In this document: positions 1 to 7,037 of the stretch, one piece after another
How positions within the stretch are numbered: position 1 is the first letter of the stretch
Layout: each line of letters starts with the position of its first letter
DNA from: Alphaproteobacteria bacterium
GTDB lineage: Bacteria > Pseudomonadota > Alphaproteobacteria > Sphingomonadales > Sphingomonadaceae
Reading direction: 5' to 3'
DNA: 34,379 nucleotides
NCBI GenBank assembly: GCA_003241875.1
Contig: QBLU01000005.1
Coordinates: forward strand, 1 to 34,379
Position numbers and translations under genes: made by a program
The notes under the pieces: model-generated
What the model saw: the letters and a program-made list of their open reading frames with translations, nothing else
Database searches by the model: none
Told to the model about the DNA's origin: nothing

Positions 1-55
1 CCCAAGTTCCACGCCGGCGACTGGCTGAAGCTGGCGGAAACCCACGCCGCCACCC
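1..55 (+). repeat. 55-base exact direct repeat, copy 1 (left edge, probable artefact)
   Basis: Bases 1-55 are identical to bases 580-634 and then diverge at once. Both copies lie in the same reading frame. Because one copy begins exactly at the window edge and the length equals a common assembler k-mer size, a chimeric contig end is the likeliest explanation. A real partial tandem duplication cannot be excluded. Confidence 0.9.
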
Positions 56-1413
56 TCCACGCCCACGGCACCCGGCCCGGCGATGCCGTCGCCATCATCG
101 CCGCCACGTCCGTCGACTATGCCGTCCTATGGCAGGCGATCCTGCGCCTGCGCGCCACCGTCGCGCCGATGGCACCGAGCTCCACCCCCACCCAGATCGC
201 CGCGATGGTCGCCGATTCGGGCGCCCGGCTGGTGTTTGTCGATACCGCCAACCGCGCCGCCTTTGCCGACGTGCTGGCCGGGCAGACGCTGGTCGATCTC
301 GACAATCTCGACGCCTGGATCGACACCGCCGCCGTCGCGCCGCCGCTGCCGCCGCTCGATCCGAAATCGGCCTTCAACATCATCTATTCGTCCGGCACGA
401 CGGGGACGCCCAAGGGCATCGTCCAGTCCGCCGACATGCGCGCCCGCCACATCACCGGCGGCAAGGCGCTCGGCTATGACGGCGACAGCATCACACTGCT
501 GTCGACCCCGCTCTATTCCAACACCACGCTGGTCAGCTTCATCCCCACCCTCGCCTGGGGCGGCACCGTCGTGCTGCAGCCCAAGTTCCACGCCGGCGAC
601 TGGCTGAAGCTGGCGGAAACCCACGCCGCCACCCACACGATGCTGGTCCCGGTGCAATACCGCCGCGTCCTCGCCGAGCCGGGCTTCGACGACCACAAAT
701 TGTCGTTCGTGATGAAATTCTGCACCTCGGCGCCGTTCCCCGGCGAATTGAAGGCCGAGGTGCTGCGCCGCATGCCCGGCGGGCTGATCGAATTCTACGG
801 CATGACCGAAGGCGGCGTCGGCTTCATGCTCGTCGCCCACCTGTTCCCCGACAAGCTGCACACCGTCGGCCGCCCCAACGACGGCCATGCCGTGCGCATC
901 ATCGATGAAGATGGCAACGACGTGCCGCCGGGCACGCCGGGCGAAATCGTCGGCCAGTCGCCCGCCACCATGAACGGCTATCGCAACCGGCCCGACCTCA
1001 CCGACAAGGCCTACTGGACCGCGCCCGACGGCTCGAAATGGCTGCGCACCGGCGACATCGGGCGGATCGACGAGGAGGGGTTCCTGACCCTGATGGACCG
1101 CGCCAAGGACATGATCATTTCGGGCGGTTTCAACATCTACCCGAGCGATATCGAGGCGGTGCTGGTGGCGCTGCCCGGCGTGCGCGAGGCGGCGGTCGTC
1201 GGCCTGCCGTCGGACCGCTGGGGCGAAACCCCGGTGGCGTTCGTCGTCGCGCCGGGCGCCGATGCGGCGGCATTGAAAGCGGCAGCCAACGCCGGGCTCG
1301 GCAAGACCCAGCGGCTGGCGGACCTGGTGCTGGTCGACGAACTGCCGCGTAGCCACATCGGGAAGGTGCTGAAGCGGGAATTGCGGGACGGGTTTGCGGG
1401 CAGGGTGGATTAG
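1..1413 (+). CDS. Acyl-CoA synthetase (AMP-forming), 5' end missing
   Basis: ANL-superfamily adenylate-forming enzyme that activates a carboxylic acid to acyl-AMP and then acyl-CoA in the cytoplasm. The frame is open from base 1, so the start lies outside the window; 470 codons are visible. Seen in order (codons counted from base 1): the phosphate-binding loop SSGTTGTPKG near codon 132, the aromatic/acid-binding motif YGMTEGG near 265, the TGDIGR hinge region followed by DRAKDMIISGGFNIYPSDIE near 345-385, and a C-terminal lid with the catalytic lysine in SHIGKVLKREL. The substrate cannot be told; a medium- or long-chain fatty acid or an aromatic acid is possible. The first 18 codons repeat codons 194-211 exactly and do not resemble the family's usual N-terminal sequence, so they are probably not native. 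The following codons (LHAHGTRPGDAVAI) fit the family well. Confidence 0.9.
   Translation, partial: PKFHAGDWLKLAETHAATLHAHGTRPGDAVAIIAATSVDYAVLWQAILRLRATVAPMAPSSTPTQIAAMVADSGARLVFVDTANRAAFADVLAGQTLVDLDNLDAWIDTAAVAPPLPPLDPKSAFNIIYSSGTTGTPKGIVQSADMRARHITGGKALGYDGDSITLLSTPLYSNTTLVSFIPTLAWGGTVVLQPKFHAGDWLKLAETHAATHTMLVPVQYRRVLAEPGFDDHKLSFVMKFCTSAPFPGELKAEVLRRMPGGLIEFYGMTEGGVGFMLVAHLFPDKLHTVGRPNDGHAVRIIDEDGNDVPPGTPGEIVGQSPATMNGYRNRPDLTDKAYWTAPDGSKWLRTGDIGRIDEEGFLTLMDRAKDMIISGGFNIYPSDIEAVLVALPGVREAAVVGLPSDRWGETPVAFVVAPGADAAALKAAANAGLGKTQRLADLVLVDELPRSHIGKVLKRELRDGFAGRVD
580..634 (+). repeat. 55-base exact direct repeat, copy 2 (native position)
   Basis: This copy encodes codons 194-211 of the acyl-CoA synthetase, just after the substrate-binding loop region. 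It continues smoothly into THTMLVPVQY, as expected in this family, so it is judged the native copy of the pair. Confidence 0.9.
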
Positions 1414-1430
1414 GTTTCAAACCGTCAAGA

Positions 1431-1509
1431 CCCGCTCAGGCTGAGCCTGTCGAAGCCGGACCGGAAGGGAGCCCATTCGCCCGGCTTCGACAAGCTCAGC
1501 CTGAGCGGG
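1431..1509. repeat. REP-like inverted repeat, family 1, copy 1
   Basis: Two 29-base arms (1431-1459 and 1481-1509) are reverse complements with one mismatch and are separated by 21 bases. Each arm carries the core CTCAGGCTGAGCCTGTCGAA, which holds its own small palindrome CTCAGGCTGAG. It lies between the acyl-CoA synthetase stop and the TetR gene. The transcript would form a strong hairpin, so it could end transcription or protect the upstream mRNA. A second copy with its arms inside-out is at 6878-6953. Confidence 0.85.
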
Positions 1510-1542
1510 ATCTCATGACCGACCGGCACAAAACCATAAGTC

Positions 1543-1558
1543 TTGACTGATCATTCAA
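1543..1558. promoter_or_regulatory. Probable TetR operator (TTGACTGATCATTCAA)
   Basis: A 16-base palindrome, TTGACTGATCATTCAA, has a single mismatched pair (C5/T12) and ends 49 bases before the ATG of the TetR-family gene. TetR regulators usually bind such palindromes next to their own gene. A second, shorter symmetric site (TTGA-N4-TCAA, 1571-1582) follows. Binding by this protein is inference from position and symmetry. Confidence 0.55.
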
Positions 1559-1607
1559 CTCGGCAGAGACTTGAACGCTCAATCAAGAGAAATCGCACCA
1601 AAAGCCC

Positions 1608-2219
1608 ATGTCCGCCCCCATTCCCAACACCCCCGACCGCATCGTCCACGCCGCGATGGAGCTGTTCGGCGAGAAGGGCTACGGCTCTACCAGCGTCGCC
1701 GACATCCTGCGCGCTGCCGATGCCAACAGCGGCAGCCTCTACCACGCCTTCCCGACCAAGCAGGACGTGCTCATCGCTGTCCTGCAGCGCTATCACGAAG
1801 GCATTGCGCCGATGCTGCTGGCGCCGGCCTGGGAGGGGGTGAGCGACCCCATCGAGCGCATCTTCGCGCTGCTCGGCCATTATCGCGGCCTTCTCGACAT
1901 CACCGATTGCACTTTTGGCTGCCCGATCGGCAGCCTGGCGCTGGAGATTCACGAGCCCGATCCGCCGGTGCGCGCGCTGCTTGCCGCCAATTTCGACGGC
2001 TGGGTGCTGGCGGTCGAGGCCTGTCTCGATGCCGCCGGCGACCGCTTGCCACCCGACATCGACCGCCGTGGCCTGGCGCAACTGGTGCTCAGCGTCATGG
2101 AAGGCGGCGTCATGCAGGCCCGCACTTACCGCAGTCTCGACAGTTTCGATGCCGGAGTCGCCGCGCTGCGCGATTATTTCGGCCGGTTGCAGGCGGCAGC
2201 GCCGGGAGAAACGCCATGA
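1608..2219 (+). CDS. TetR/AcrR-family transcriptional regulator
   Basis: A 203-residue one-component repressor-type regulator. Residues ~9-55 form the TetR N-terminal DNA-binding domain: the helix-turn-helix reads TSVADILRAADANSGSLYHA, followed by FPTKQDVL, the usual family signature. The rest is an all-helical ligand and dimer domain with Cys-containing segment DCTFGCPIGSLALE near 100-115, typical of the TetR_C subgroup seen in regulators of small-molecule or lipid genes. The ligand is unknown. The stop overlaps the start of the SRPBCC gene by four bases (ATGA), so the two are translated together and the regulator very likely controls this small operon and itself through the palindrome at 1543-1558. 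No good Shine-Dalgarno sequence is seen before the ATG, which is weakly AT-rich in its leader. Confidence 0.9.
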   Translation: MSAPIPNTPDRIVHAAMELFGEKGYGSTSVADILRAADANSGSLYHAFPTKQDVLIAVLQRYHEGIAPMLLAPAWEGVSDPIERIFALLGHYRGLLDITDCTFGCPIGSLALEIHEPDPPVRALLAANFDGWVLAVEACLDAAGDRLPPDIDRRGLAQLVLSVMEGGVMQARTYRSLDSFDAGVAALRDYFGRLQAAAPGETP

Positions 2220-2764
2220 TCGCGCTCATCGCGCTGCTGCTCGCCGCCACCCAGCCGCCGCCGGCGATCACCGACACCAGCTTCGTCGCCCCCGATGGCG
2301 CCCGCACGCTGCAGCAGTCGATCGTCATCGACGCCCCGGTGCCGGTGCTGTGGAAGGCCTTTACCGACGCCGCCGAGTTCCAGCGCTGGAGTGCGCCGGT
2401 GGCCGCCATCGACCTCAAGACCGGCGGCAGCCTGGAGGCGACGTACGACGACAAGCACGCCATCGGCGACCCGGACAACATTCGCCACCGCATCGTCACC
2501 TATCTGCCGAACCGGCTGATCGTCTTCCAGAACACCAACGCCCCCGCCGGGCTGCCGGGACGCGAGCTGTTCAAGCAGGTTGTCGCCGTGCTCGAGTATG
2601 AAGCGCTGGCGCCGAACCGCACCAGGGTCACCCTGTCGCAGACCGGCTGGGGCAACGACCCGGCGTCGGACACGCTGTATCGCTTCTTCCAGGGCGGCAA
2701 TGCCGCCTCATTGGCCAGGATGAAGCGCGTCTACGAGGCCGCGCCGGCCCCCGCCGGCCGCTGA
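2216..2764 (+). CDS. SRPBCC (START/AHSA1-like) domain protein, probably exported
   Basis: A 182-residue protein with a short hydrophobic N-terminus (MIALIALLLAATQPP) that looks like a signal peptide or signal anchor. It is followed by a SRPBCC-fold domain from about residue 35 onward. The opening segment SIVIDAPVPVLWKAFTDAAEF and the later pattern VVAVLEYEALAPNRTRVTLSQTGWG are typical of polyketide-cyclase/AHSA1-like hydrophobic-ligand-binding proteins. The exact ligand is unknown. It begins inside the end of the TetR gene (four-base overlap) and its stop is one base before the next ATG, so all three genes form one operon. Export is inferred only from the hydrophobic N-terminus. Confidence 0.8.
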   Translation: MIALIALLLAATQPPPAITDTSFVAPDGARTLQQSIVIDAPVPVLWKAFTDAAEFQRWSAPVAAIDLKTGGSLEATYDDKHAIGDPDNIRHRIVTYLPNRLIVFQNTNAPAGLPGRELFKQVVAVLEYEALAPNRTRVTLSQTGWGNDPASDTLYRFFQGGNAASLARMKRVYEAAPAPAGR

Positions 2765-2765
2765 C

Positions 2766-3116
2766 ATGGACCGCGCCGCCCTTGTCCGCGCCACCGTCAT
2801 CGGCACCATCCTGCAGGTCGCGATGGTCGTCGCCGGGCATTTCCTGCCCGCCCTGCGCGATCCCGGCTTCGCCATCGGCGGCATGGCGCTGTCGGCGCTC
2901 GCCGGCTGGCTCTATGCCCGCACCGCGCCGCGCTCCGCCTGGGGGCCGGCGCTCGGTGGCGGCGCCATCGCCGGCGGGGTCTGCGCCCTCATCGGCATCG
3001 GGGTTTCGGTGCTGCTCGGCGATGTCCCGGCGTCGCTGCTGGCGCTCGGCACCACCGCCTCGGCGGCAATGGGCGTCGGCGGCGCGGTGCTGGCGCGGCT
3101 GCTGCGCCGTCAGTAA
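2766..3116 (+). CDS. Small membrane protein of unknown function
   Basis: A 116-residue, strongly hydrophobic protein with about four predicted membrane segments (roughly residues 8-28, 34-52, 60-82 and 90-110). It is rich in Gly and Ala and ends in a positively charged tail (LLRRQ). I do not recognise a named family. It starts one base after the SRPBCC stop and so belongs to the TetR-SRPBCC operon, perhaps as a membrane partner. Its 3' end overlaps the end of the convergent PLP-decarboxylase gene by seven bases. Confidence 0.7.
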   Translation: MDRAALVRATVIGTILQVAMVVAGHFLPALRDPGFAIGGMALSALAGWLYARTAPRSAWGPALGGGAIAGGVCALIGIGVSVLLGDVPASLLALGTTASAAMGVGGAVLARLLRRQ

Positions 3117-4486
3117 AGCCCCGCCAGCGCCGCCCCGACCGCCGCCACCGCCCGCGCCACATCGCCTGCATCGGTCTGCCAGCCGCACACGCTGATCCGC
3201 ATCGTGCGCTCGCCTTGCCACAGGGTGCCGCTGAAAAACGCCTCGCCGCCGGCATTTGTCGCCGCGATCACCGCATCGGTGATGTTGGCACCGCCGCGAT
3301 CGTGGAAACGGACCATGCCCTGGTTGATGATCGGCCGCGCGATTCCGGTGGCGCCGGGCAGCGCCGCGATGCCGTCATGGATGGCCAGCGCATGGTCGCA
3401 GCACCGCTCGATCAGGTCGGCAAGCCCGTCGCGGCCGAGCTCGAGCAGCGCCGCCAGCACGGTGATGCCCCGCGCCCGCCGCGACCATTCGGGCGTCCAG
3501 TCCATCGAATCACGCAGATCGCCACCCGCCGTCAGGTAACTTGCCGCCAATGTCATGGCCGCGCGGTGCGCTACCGGGTCCCGCGTCATCGCGATCCCGC
3601 AGTCATAGGGGGTGTTGAGCCATTTGTGGCCATCGGTCGCCCAGCTGTCGGCGGCCTCGATTCCCGCCACCAGCGGCCGCAGGCGCGGGCTCGCCGCCAG
3701 CCACAGCCCAAAGGCACCATCGACATGCACCCAGGCGTTGCCCGCATGGGCGATCGGCACCAGCGCCGAAAAGTCGTCGCTTTCGCCCAGGTTGAGGTCG
3801 CCGGCGTTGAGCACGACGATGGTCGGGGCATCGGGCGCCATCGCCAGCGCGGCGTTGAGCGCATCCGGCCCCACCCGGCCCGGCACCGGACCACCCAGCG
3901 GCACCAGGCAATCGGTGCCCATCCCGAGGAATCGCAGCGCGCGATCGACCGAACCATGGCGGTGGGCATTGGCCAGCACGCGGATTTTGGGCGCCCCGAA
4001 CAGCCCGTGCGCCTCCACATCCCAGCCGACACGCGCCAATACCGCATGGCGGGCGGCCGCCAGCGCCGTCACATGCGCCATCTGGCAGCCGGTGACAAAG
4101 GCGAAACTGGCGTCGCGCGGCAGGTTCAGCGCCTCCAGCAGCAGCGTGCCGGCCAGCGATTCGAGCACCGACGCCGCCGGGCTGGTCGCCGCCAGCACGG
4201 CGTTCTGGTCCCAGCCGGTCAGCATCATGTCGGTGGCCAGCGACGCCGGCAACGCGCCGCCCTTGACCCAGGCAAAGAACCGCCCGCCGGCATTGGCCAT
4301 CAGCCCCGGTTGCGCCGCCGCGGCGATGCGGCGGACGACGTCGGTGGCGGGCAAACCCTGCACCGGCAGCGCGGCGGGCAGGTGCGCCAGCATCGTCGCG
4401 GCATCGCCGCGCGGGCCGACGGGCCGCGTCGGCAGCGAAGCGATGAAGCGGCGGGCCTCGGCAACGGCGATATCGATGGCATCCAT
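3110..4486 (-). CDS. Pyridoxal-phosphate-dependent group II decarboxylase family protein
   Basis: A 458-residue fold-type-I PLP enzyme related to aromatic L-amino-acid, glutamate and aspartate decarboxylases. The cofactor-binding lysine is in DGHKWLN (about K288), and the aspartate that pairs with the pyridine nitrogen is in HVDGAFG (about D256). The segment SVLESLAGTLLLEALNLP with GCQMAHVTALAAARHA is typical of this family. The frame is open further upstream to 4630, but the ATG at 4486 (MDAIDIAVAEA) is preferred because the upstream residues are Arg/Pro/Ala-rich and unlike the family, and the longer form would overlap the divergent scoA start. No clear ribosome site is seen. The real substrate (amino acid or derived amine) cannot be read from sequence, and some relatives act as aminotransferase-like or lyase enzymes instead. 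Confidence 0.85.
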   Translation of the reverse strand: MDAIDIAVAEARRFIASLPTRPVGPRGDAATMLAHLPAALPVQGLPATDVVRRIAAAAQPGLMANAGGRFFAWVKGGALPASLATDMMLTGWDQNAVLAATSPAASVLESLAGTLLLEALNLPRDASFAFVTGCQMAHVTALAAARHAVLARVGWDVEAHGLFGAPKIRVLANAHRHGSVDRALRFLGMGTDCLVPLGGPVPGRVGPDALNAALAMAPDAPTIVVLNAGDLNLGESDDFSALVPIAHAGNAWVHVDGAFGLWLAASPRLRPLVAGIEAADSWATDGHKWLNTPYDCGIAMTRDPVAHRAAMTLAASYLTAGGDLRDSMDWTPEWSRRARGITVLAALLELGRDGLADLIERCCDHALAIHDGIAALPGATGIARPIINQGMVRFHDRGGANITDAVIAATNAGGEAFFSGTLWQGERTMRISVCGWQTDAGDVARAVAAVGAALAGLY

Positions 4487-4619
4487 GACGGCAGCGATAC
4501 CAGCGCGGCGGCACGCGGTCGCGCGGAAATCGGAGCTGCAATGACGTTGGCAACGACGTTGCGCTGGCACCGGCGCCGCGGTTGCGCTAGGCCGCGCGGG
4601 CAACAACACGGGCGCTGCC

Positions 4620-5330
4620 ATGCCGAACAAGCTCTATCCCGATGCCGCCGCCGCGCTGGCCGGCGTGGTTTTCGACGGCATGACGATCATGTCGGGCGGT
4701 TTCGGCCTTTGCGGCATCCCCGAAAAGCTCATCGCCGCGCTGAAGGACACCGGCACGACCGGCATGACGGCAATCTCGAACAATGCCGGCGTCGATGGTT
4801 TCGGCCTCGGCATCCTGCTGCAGACCCGCCAGATCGCCCGCATGATCAGCTCCTATGTCGGCGAGAACAAGGAATTCGAGCGGCAGTATCTCGCCGGCGA
4901 ACTGCTGCTCGAGTTCAACCCGCAGGGCACGCTCGCCGAACGCATCCGCGCCGGCGGCGCCGGCATCCCGGGTTTCTACACCAAGACCGGCGTCGGCACG
5001 CTGGTTGCCGAAGGCAAGGAGCACAAGGATTTCGCCGGCGAGACGTACATAATGGAGACGGGGCTGGTCGCCGACGTGGCGCTGGTCAAGGCCTGGAAGG
5101 CCGATCCCTACGGCAATCTCGTCTACCGGAAGACGGCGCGGAACTTCAATCCGATGATGGCGACCGCCGGCAAGGTCACCATCGCCGAGGTCGAGGAACT
5201 CGTCGGCCCCGGCGAGCTCGACCCCGACCACATCCACACCCCCGGCATCTATGTGCAGCGGCTGATCGTCGGCGCCGACTATGAAAAGCGCATCGAGCAG
5301 CGCACTGTGCGGGTCCGCGAGCCGGCATGA
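4620..5330 (+). CDS. scoA: 3-oxoacid CoA-transferase subunit A
   Basis: Alpha subunit of a class I CoA-transferase (succinyl-CoA:3-ketoacid type). It moves CoA from succinyl-CoA to acetoacetate or a related 3-oxoacid, linking ketone-body or polyhydroxyalkanoate use to the TCA cycle. At 236 residues it has the usual length. The CoA-binding glycine-rich segment [10 protein letters not shown] is at 25-34, [12 protein letters not shown] follows near 58, and [15 protein letters not shown] near 118 is a hallmark of the subunit. The beta subunit (scoB) begins 0.9 kb downstream; the phosphatase gene between them starts inside the scoA stop (ATGA overlap). Butyrate or other acyl specificity is possible. 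Confidence 0.93.
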   Translation: MPNKLYPDAAAALAGVVFDGMTIMSGGFGLCGIPEKLIAALKDTGTTGMTAISNNAGVDGFGLGILLQTRQIARMISSYVGENKEFERQYLAGELLLEFNPQGTLAERIRAGGAGIPGFYTKTGVGTLVAEGKEHKDFAGETYIMETGLVADVALVKAWKADPYGNLVYRKTARNFNPMMATAGKVTIAEVEELVGPGELDPDHIHTPGIYVQRLIVGADYEKRIEQRTVRVREPA

Positions 5331-6212
5331 AGCCCCGGCTGCCGGCCCTGCTGCTGACCGCGGTGCTGCTCGCGGGCTGTGCGACCAGCCCTGCGCCGTT
5401 CGCCATTGCCGCGCCAGCGGCCCCACAGCCGACTGTTCAGGGCTCGCTTTACGCCACGACCTGGACCTATGGCAGCGCCGAAGCGGTCGCGCTGGGCCAC
5501 CAGGCCTATGCCGGGCTGACCGGCTATGTCACCGCCCGGCTGCCGGCGCTGCAGGGCACGGCGCCCTTTGCCAGCGCGCTGGTCAGCGGCGTCGACGCGG
5601 CGGGGCAGCCGCAGCGTGCCGCTTGCGATGCCGCCACCCGCGGCCGCCCGGCGGTCGCGCTCGATATCGATGAAACCGCGCTGCTCAACACCGGCGCGCA
5701 ATATTATGCCGCCCTCGGCCACCCCTATGACGAAGCCGAATGGGCGAAATGGCTCGACGATCGCGCCGCGCAACCCATCGCCGTACCCGGTGCCGTTGCC
5801 GCCATGGCGGCGCTGCGCCGGCTCGGCGTCACGCCGATCTGGATCAGCAACGCCACCAACAGCCGCCAGGCCGTCGTTGCAGAGGCCCTGAAGCTTGCCG
5901 GGCTGGGCGATGCCGTGCCGCTCGACACGCTACGTGGCGCCGGGGTCGAGCAAGCAGCCGCGCCGGCTGAAGGCGGCCGAAAGATATTGCATCATCGCCA
6001 TGGTCGGTGACCAGGCCGGCGACTTCACCGACCTCATCGACGGCAGCAAGCGCCCGCTGCCCGACCGTCGCGGCGCCGCCGACGGTGCCTTCGCCGCGCT
6101 GTGGGGGCAGGGCTGGTTCATGCTGCCCAACCCCGTCTATGGCGCCTGGAACACCCCCGAGGCGACGCTGGACGCCGCCGTGCCGCCGGTGCTGCGCTGG
6201 CAACCGAAGTGA
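5327..6212 (+). pseudogene. HAD-family acid phosphatase lipoprotein, frameshifted
   Basis: A predicted periplasmic lipoprotein phosphatase (HAD subfamily IIIB, acid phosphatase / e(P4)-like). The N-terminus is a type II signal peptide with lipobox LLAGC. The nucleophile motif LDIDET lies near residue 114, and motif II is ISNATNS near 172. The frame then runs out into unrelated sequence and stops at 6010. The expected ending continues one base over, in the +1 frame: SSKQPRRLKAAERYCIIAMVGDQAGDF (motifs III and IV, split here only by frame) and the family's C-terminal GWFMLPNPVYG, to the stop at 6212. Dropping one G from the GGGG run at 5942-5945 would restore a protein of about 294 residues with the natural join LRGAGSSKQPRR. 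This is either a sequencing or assembly error or a recent inactivating mutation; all motifs are otherwise intact, which favours error or a very recent event. It sits between scoA and scoB. Confidence 0.85.
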
Positions 6213-6223
6213 AGGACTGACCG

Positions 6224-6859
6224 ATGGCGTGGAATCGCGACGAACAGGCGGCCCGGGCGGCCCGGGAACTGCACGACGGCTTTTATGTGAACCTCGGCAT
6301 CGGCATGCCGACGCTGGTCGCCAACCATATCGCGCCGGGCATCGACATCACGCTGCAGTCCGAAAACGGCATGCTCGGCATGGGGCCGTTCCCGTTCGAG
6401 GACGACATCGACGCCGACCTGATCAACGCCGGCAAGCAGACCATCACCGAACTGCGCCGATCGAGCTATTTCAGCAGCGCCGACAGCTTTGCGATGATCC
6501 GCGGCGGGCATATCGACCTTTCCATCCTCGGCGCCATGGAGGTGGCCGAAAACGGCGATCTCGCCAACTGGATGATCCCCGGCAAGATGGTCAAGGGCAT
6601 GGGCGGCGCCATGGACCTGGTGGCCGGCGTAAAGCGCATCATCGTGCTGATGGAGCATAATTCCAAGGCCGGCGAGGCCAAGTTCAAGCATGAATGCAGC
6701 CTGCCGCTGACCGGCAAGCAGGTCGTCGACATGGTGATCAGCGACCTATGCGTCCTCGAACGGCCGGCCCGGGGCGAGGCGTTTCGCCTCGTCGAGCTGG
6801 CGCCCGGGGTGACGCTGGAGGAACTGCGGGCCAAGACGGAAGGCGATTTCGTCGCCTGA
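6224..6859 (+). CDS. scoB: 3-oxoacid CoA-transferase subunit B
   Basis: Beta subunit of the class I CoA-transferase, 211 residues. The catalytic glutamate that forms the gamma-glutamyl-CoA thioester is in SENGMLG (E47). The N-terminal LHDGFYVNLGIGMPTLVAN and the later GAMEVAENGDLANWMIPGKMVKGMGGAMDL (two adjoining conserved blocks, 105-134) are characteristic. A good ribosome site (GAAGGA) lies 7-8 bases before the ATG, and the gene starts 11 bases after the phosphatase stop. It therefore has its own initiation signal and should not suffer from loss of the upstream phosphatase frame except by polarity. It pairs with scoA at 4620. Confidence 0.93.
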   Translation: MAWNRDEQAARAARELHDGFYVNLGIGMPTLVANHIAPGIDITLQSENGMLGMGPFPFEDDIDADLINAGKQTITELRRSSYFSSADSFAMIRGGHIDLSILGAMEVAENGDLANWMIPGKMVKGMGGAMDLVAGVKRIIVLMEHNSKAGEAKFKHECSLPLTGKQVVDMVISDLCVLERPARGEAFRLVELAPGVTLEELRAKTEGDFVA

Positions 6860-6877
6860 GGGGTCACCGCGCCAGCA

Positions 6878-6953
6878 GCTTCGACAGGCTCAGCCTGAGC
6901 GGGCCTTCAGTCATCGGCGCCAGAAGACCCGCTTAGGCTGAGCCTGTCGAAGC
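6878..6953. repeat. REP-like inverted repeat, family 1, copy 2
   Basis: Arms 6878-6903 and 6928-6953 are 26-base reverse complements with one mismatch and a 24-base spacer. The arms carry the same core as the copy at 1431-1509 but in inside-out order. It lies between the convergent scoB and outer-membrane-protein genes, where a two-way hairpin would end transcripts from both sides. Confidence 0.85.
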
Positions 6954-6986
6954 CGGGACCTCCAGGCGCCCACCTTGAACGGACAA

Positions 6987-7012
6987 CACCCCCGCCCAGC
7001 CGGGCAGGGGTG
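6987..7012 (-). terminator. Hairpin terminator of the outer-membrane protein gene
   Basis: An 11-position stem with one mismatch (CACCCCCGCCC paired with GGGCAGGGGTG) and a four-base loop lies 26-51 bases downstream of the minus-strand stop at 7038. On the minus strand it is followed by TGTTGTCC, a weak T-rich tail. This suits a factor-independent terminator in a GC-rich genome. Confidence 0.65.
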
Positions 7013-7037
7013 CTGCATCGCAAGCCTGTCGAAAGGC

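Noticed and set aside
127-1356. Long minus-strand open frame opposite the acyl-CoA synthetase (409 codons)
   Set aside because: It is an antisense shadow in high-GC DNA: Arg/Gly/His/Asp-rich, no family resemblance, while the plus strand carries all ANL motifs.
4545-4555. CGTTGGCAACG palindrome between the decarboxylase and scoA
   Set aside because: Eleven bases with an odd centre are expected by chance in GC-rich DNA, and there is no regulator gene beside it.
3215-5284. 689-codon plus-strand open frame across the decarboxylase and scoA
   Set aside because: It runs antisense to one conserved gene and out of frame with another, with low-complexity Arg/Gln/His composition; a GC-driven shadow.
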